From JASGDC01 sp047605865 (lineage in GTDB: Bacteria; Actinomycetota; Actinomycetes; Actinomycetales; Micrococcaceae): 24,925 bases of DNA. Shown here piece after piece: positions 21,978 to 24,925 of this stretch; position 1 is the stretch's first letter; each line of letters opens with the position of its first letter. The DNA lies in the NCBI GenBank assembly GCA_047605865.1, contig JASGFC010000024.1:1-24925 (forward strand), in the 5' to 3' direction. The notes beneath the pieces are model-generated. The model did not search any database. It saw only the letters and a program-made list of their open reading frames with translations, and had not been told where the DNA came from. The position numbers and the translations under genes are program-made.

Positions 21978-23531
21978 ATGACTTACCCCTGGGAACAATA
22001 TAAAGAACGAAGAAGCACTTTTGAGAATTTATCTTCTTGCTTCACAACTAGTGGCCGATCGGGAAGTGTTAATAGAATTAAAGAAGAATCATATGAAGGT
22101 CATTTAATTACTGCTTTCTTTGGTCCAGGGATAAGTCCAGATGAATACAAAAAGATTATTGGATTATGTACAGATGCTAGAAAGTTTCTTGAAGGCAGGA
22201 AAGACGTCCAAAACCGTAATTTCAAGAAAAAACTTGTACAGATGTATGCTGCTATAGCTAAGTATGCAAAAGAAAATAATATAGAGTTACCTGAAGATTT
22301 AGACACCTTACTAAGGAATCTAGATCTTCTAAAAAAGAAAAATAAAGTATTAAAATGCCTTGAACAATATCAGTACTATCTTTATAAGAAGCAGAATTCT
22401 TCTCAGGATCTTGAAACTACAGTCCGGTACTTAAATTATTATTGGGATTTGGAACTTGAGAAGAAGTTACCATCTAATCACTCTAAAGAGTATCTTTTAC
22501 GCCATACTGAAGACTTCGTTAATAATTACTCGGACAACCAAGATGCTCTGAAATTCTCAGATTATTTTTTGAAGTATGCTTCAAAAAATAACTTAAAGTC
22601 ACGATTCAAAGATTTCTATATTTCTTTGACTCATAATGAGCAGTTTGATTCTTTGAAGAAAGAATACAAGCCGCAATTGGTTGAGATTTATCTAGAAGCT
22701 AATGAATACGATAAAATTTATAATCAGTTTTCTTCATGGCAAGAAGCAGAAAAATTTATTGAGGAACATGCTACTCATGATATTCAAAATCAAGCTAAGC
22801 TTTTAAATCTTCTTACATTCTATGCACTCAAACAACAATCACCTCGTCTTGAAGAACTCTTTCTAGAACGCTTATTACTTGTAGATATTTCAGTATTTGA
22901 AAATAATCCGCAACTATTGAATCAAGGAATAAAATTCCTGAAAAAACGTTCAGATTTGCTGAAGAAAAATCCAGATTGGGCTGTATTGCCAGTCAAATTT
23001 CAGTTATTGTCTGCTGATGGAAAAGATTTCCTCAAAGCTTTTTATACTCTTAAACAAAATAATCCAGAATTGATTGACCATAATGCTGAGATTAAACGAA
23101 TTATGGTTCTTATTAAACTTGGTTACCTTGCTGAAGCAGCCCATGTTCTAGACACGATAGCACTAAATAGTTCACAGAGTACTGAACTGTTCAACTATCT
23201 AAGTGAGGTTGTGAAATCAAAGCCAACAAATAATGAAGGAATGATTATCTTTAACTCGCAAGAAGAAGTTAAAGACTTTAACTCATTGATGACTCACCTT
23301 GTAAAGCTAACGGATAATAGTAATGGAGTAGTATCTGGTAAACAAAAACAGCAGATTCACTTTTTAGTGCTTTGGTCCTATCTTGCACAACAACCCATGA
23401 AAAATATGCCTAGAACATTCTCAACGTGGCTATTTCCATACGTTAATAATGCTAAGGAACTAGCTAAACAGCCTCTTTGGAAAAAATATAGCAATAACAG
23501 TTTGGTTGAACGTAAAAGAGGAAAAGTATGA
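21978..23531 (+). CDS. Large helical protein of unknown function in the Hsp70 operon
   Basis: I do not recognise this 517-residue protein. It is soluble, Lys/Glu/Leu rich and looks helical throughout, with repeated pairs of amphipathic helices from about residue 100 to 400 that recall degenerate TPR or HEAT-like solenoids; no consensus TPR is clear. There is no HPD motif, so it is not a J-protein in the ordinary sense. The N-terminus (TYPWEQYKERRSTFENLSSC) has an aromatic start that could be a docking segment. It starts 12 nt after the Hsp70 gene with a poor ribosome site and overlaps the next gene by 4 nt (ATGA). Its place beside Hsp70 suggests an adaptor or co-chaperone (inferred). Confidence 0.7.
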   Translation: MTYPWEQYKERRSTFENLSSCFTTSGRSGSVNRIKEESYEGHLITAFFGPGISPDEYKKIIGLCTDARKFLEGRKDVQNRNFKKKLVQMYAAIAKYAKENNIELPEDLDTLLRNLDLLKKKNKVLKCLEQYQYYLYKKQNSSQDLETTVRYLNYYWDLELEKKLPSNHSKEYLLRHTEDFVNNYSDNQDALKFSDYFLKYASKNNLKSRFKDFYISLTHNEQFDSLKKEYKPQLVEIYLEANEYDKIYNQFSSWQEAEKFIEEHATHDIQNQAKLLNLLTFYALKQQSPRLEELFLERLLLVDISVFENNPQLLNQGIKFLKKRSDLLKKNPDWAVLPVKFQLLSADGKDFLKAFYTLKQNNPELIDHNAEIKRIMVLIKLGYLAEAAHVLDTIALNSSQSTELFNYLSEVVKSKPTNNEGMIIFNSQEEVKDFNSLMTHLVKLTDNSNGVVSGKQKQQIHFLVLWSYLAQQPMKNMPRTFSTWLFPYVNNAKELAKQPLWKKYSNNSLVERKRGKV

Positions 23532-23869
23532 GTGACTTACTGAAGTGTCCACAATGTTCAATACCATATAGAACTGGGACTACAAACTGTTCCAAGTGCA
23601 AGATGAGGTTAGGTTCTATTCAGGCTGTTGATCTTAATATTGTTCCTATTTGGGATGAAAAATCTATAATTATTAAAAATATTTTAGCCGTTGGCTTTTA
23701 CCTGTTGATGTCAGGGCTTCTTGCTTTGGCCCTATATTTTTCATGGAAACAACATTTTTTTGGTGTAGAAGACTACGTTAAGAAAATTTGGCATTCCTTG
23801 ACCCATGAAATACCACCAAACTTTACAAATTTCATGGAAAACGGTGAAACCAGTAAGACTGGAAAATAA
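23528..23869 (+). CDS. Zinc-ribbon protein with one transmembrane segment
   Basis: The 113-residue protein has an N-terminal zinc ribbon, CPQC (residues 7-10) and CSKC (21-24), and one membrane span at about 50-70 (NILAVGFYLLMSGLLALALY). A short C-terminal tail follows. The zinc ribbon should face the cytoplasm. The start overlaps the upstream stop by 4 nt. The same plan (ribbon, then membrane span) returns in the gene at 24484, so the two form a related pair. Function unknown; anchoring or protein-protein contact is inferred. Confidence 0.78.
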   Translation: MSDLLKCPQCSIPYRTGTTNCSKCKMRLGSIQAVDLNIVPIWDEKSIIIKNILAVGFYLLMSGLLALALYFSWKQHFFGVEDYVKKIWHSLTHEIPPNFTNFMENGETSKTGK

Positions 23870-23880
23870 TAAGGAGAAAA

Positions 23881-24453
23881 ATGATTAAAAACATTATCAC
23901 TGTTCTTAAGTCAACTGACAAAATAAACTATTACACATTTGGGGCAATACTTATTTTTTCTTTGCTGACTGCAGCTTTTGAGATGGGCACAGTATCAGGA
24001 TTTTTTGGAGCTTTAGTTGGGCTCTTAGCATCTGCGTTGATTTTACCTATACTTTTCTATCTAGTGACGGTTCGACATACCTTAGTAGCCTTGATTGTCG
24101 CTGCGGTTCTATCGGGTGCAGCAAACTCTATACCGGGTACAAAATTCTTACCGATCCTCTTGTACTTATCTACACTCCAGTTTTTTGCTATGCGAAAGAA
24201 ATTCTATGGGGCATACTATGATGTTTTATTTCAAAAGGCCATGGCTTTTGCTGAAACTGTTCCAGACAGTACCCCAGGTTTTATAGCTAATAGCACACCT
24301 GGTGGAGCCAAGACTAATGTTTTATTTAACAACCTCGTTGACGGGAGTAAAAAGAATACTACGGTATGGGGCGCAGCTAGAGTGAATGATATCTTAGTTC
24401 TCGATAATACGCGAGACATTATGTATAGAGATCGTGCTTATTTTGATAAATAA
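23881..24453 (+). CDS. Small multi-pass membrane protein
   Basis: I do not recognise this 190-residue protein. About four hydrophobic segments lie between residues 18 and 105. A hydrophilic C-terminal region of about 80 residues follows, rich in Asn, Thr and Gly and with no clear family match. AAGGAG (23872-23877) is placed ideally before ATG 23881. It sits between the two zinc-ribbon/membrane genes and is separated by 11 and 30 nt from its neighbours, so it is probably part of the same membrane assembly (inferred). Confidence 0.72.
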   Translation: MIKNIITVLKSTDKINYYTFGAILIFSLLTAAFEMGTVSGFFGALVGLLASALILPILFYLVTVRHTLVALIVAAVLSGAANSIPGTKFLPILLYLSTLQFFAMRKKFYGAYYDVLFQKAMAFAETVPDSTPGFIANSTPGGAKTNVLFNNLVDGSKKNTTVWGAARVNDILVLDNTRDIMYRDRAYFDK

Positions 24454-24483
24454 AATTATATTTGCAGTGGAAGAAAGACGATA

Positions 24484-24925
24484 ATGAACACCTGTAGAAA
24501 ATGTGGTGCGAATGTAGAAGGCGAGAAATTTTGTCTAGATTGTGGCACTCCAGTCAAACAAGAAGAACTAAGCAATTCTGATGCTGCGAAGCATGAAAAG
24601 GAAGAAGTAGAGCAAGAAGATTCTGAAGATTCATCTACTAGCAAGACTTCAGGAAAAGATGATATATTTCATCTTTTTAAAGAAACAGGTTTCATCAGTC
24701 ATCTATCAAAGAATGCTATGGTCTACTCCACTGGTGGATTTGTTCTCCTAGTTTTAATGATATGTTTCGCATATATGGGGGCTAAAAACGGGAAGATAAA
24801 AGCGCAGCAAGAGAGTGTAGTTTCTCAACAAGCAGAAAGTTCGAAAACTGAGGCTAAGCAAACACCAGCGGTTACGGCAACGAGTACCCCAAGCAGTACG
24901 AGTGAACCATCAGCAGCTACTTCCT
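24484..24925 (+). CDS. Zinc-ribbon / transmembrane protein, cut by the window end
   Basis: The frame starts at ATG 24484, preceded by GGAAG (24469-24473), and is open to the last base (147 codons seen). The N-terminus is a zinc ribbon, CRKC (4-7) and CLDC (17-20), ending in Gly as in the zinc_ribbon_2 family. An acidic Ser-rich linker follows, then one membrane span at about 80-101 (VYSTGGFVLLVLMICFAYMG), then a low-complexity Ser/Thr/Ala/Gln stalk expected outside the membrane. Proteins of this plan usually carry a further domain after the stalk; it would lie beyond the window. It resembles the protein encoded at 23528 in layout, not in sequence. Confidence 0.75.
   Translation, partial: MNTCRKCGANVEGEKFCLDCGTPVKQEELSNSDAAKHEKEEVEQEDSEDSSTSKTSGKDDIFHLFKETGFISHLSKNAMVYSTGGFVLLVLMICFAYMGAKNGKIKAQQESVVSQQAESSKTEAKQTPAVTATSTPSSTSEPSAATS

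Noticed and set aside
21978..23531. The 517-residue protein as a J-domain co-chaperone
   Set aside because: No HPD tripeptide with flanking helices is present.

Overview
The window comes from a low-GC member of the Actinomycetota (roughly 40-45% GC by eye). The evidence is gene order: pncA-pncB on one strand, diverging from clpS-DUF2017-murI-rph-rdgB on the other. DUF2017 next to clpS and murI is an actinobacterial arrangement. Several short spacers carry TAnnnT hexamers 6-7 nt before the start codon, which fits the leaderless transcripts common in that phylum. I cannot name genus or species. No rRNA, tRNA, CRISPR array, transposase or integrase was seen.

Layout. 1-236: end of a metal (probably zinc) ABC permease. 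328-1932: an AT-rich orphan gene of unknown function with an HELTH motif. 2066-3716: an alarmone-hydrolase-like HD protein overlapping a Thg1-like tRNA 3'-5' polymerase. 3811-6917: a sugar-type MFS transporter plus a cytoplasmic GH3 glycosidase. 6910-9130, minus strand: a GH2 glycosidase overlapping a Zur/FurB-type regulator. 9143-11530: DUF4256 protein and an SF2 helicase, divergent. 11683-13609, minus strand: nicotinate phosphoribosyltransferase and nicotinamidase (NAD salvage). 13636-16718: clpS-DUF2017-murI-rph-rdgB, tightly packed. 16898-18511: a YtcJ-type amidohydrolase behind an unusual palindromic spacer.

18569 to the window end is the most interesting part. An XRE-type regulator on the minus strand diverges from a compact plus-strand operon. 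Its order is: a 39-codon small ORF with a strong ribosome binding site, a multi-pass membrane protein, a GrpE-like protein, an Hsp70 lacking its helical lid, a 517-residue helical protein, a zinc-ribbon/transmembrane protein, a second multi-pass membrane protein, and a second zinc-ribbon/transmembrane protein cut by the window edge. Spacings run from an 11-nt overlap to 30 nt. This looks like a dedicated chaperone module tied to a membrane complex and under its own repressor. No J-domain protein is visible, and the function is unknown.

The hexamer ATCGTG (either strand) occurs about 40 times between about 2.0 and 18.5 kb but only about three times in the remaining 8.4 kb. That compositional step, with the lower GC of those parts, suggests that the orphan gene at 328-1932 and the Hsp70 operon were acquired separately from the core.
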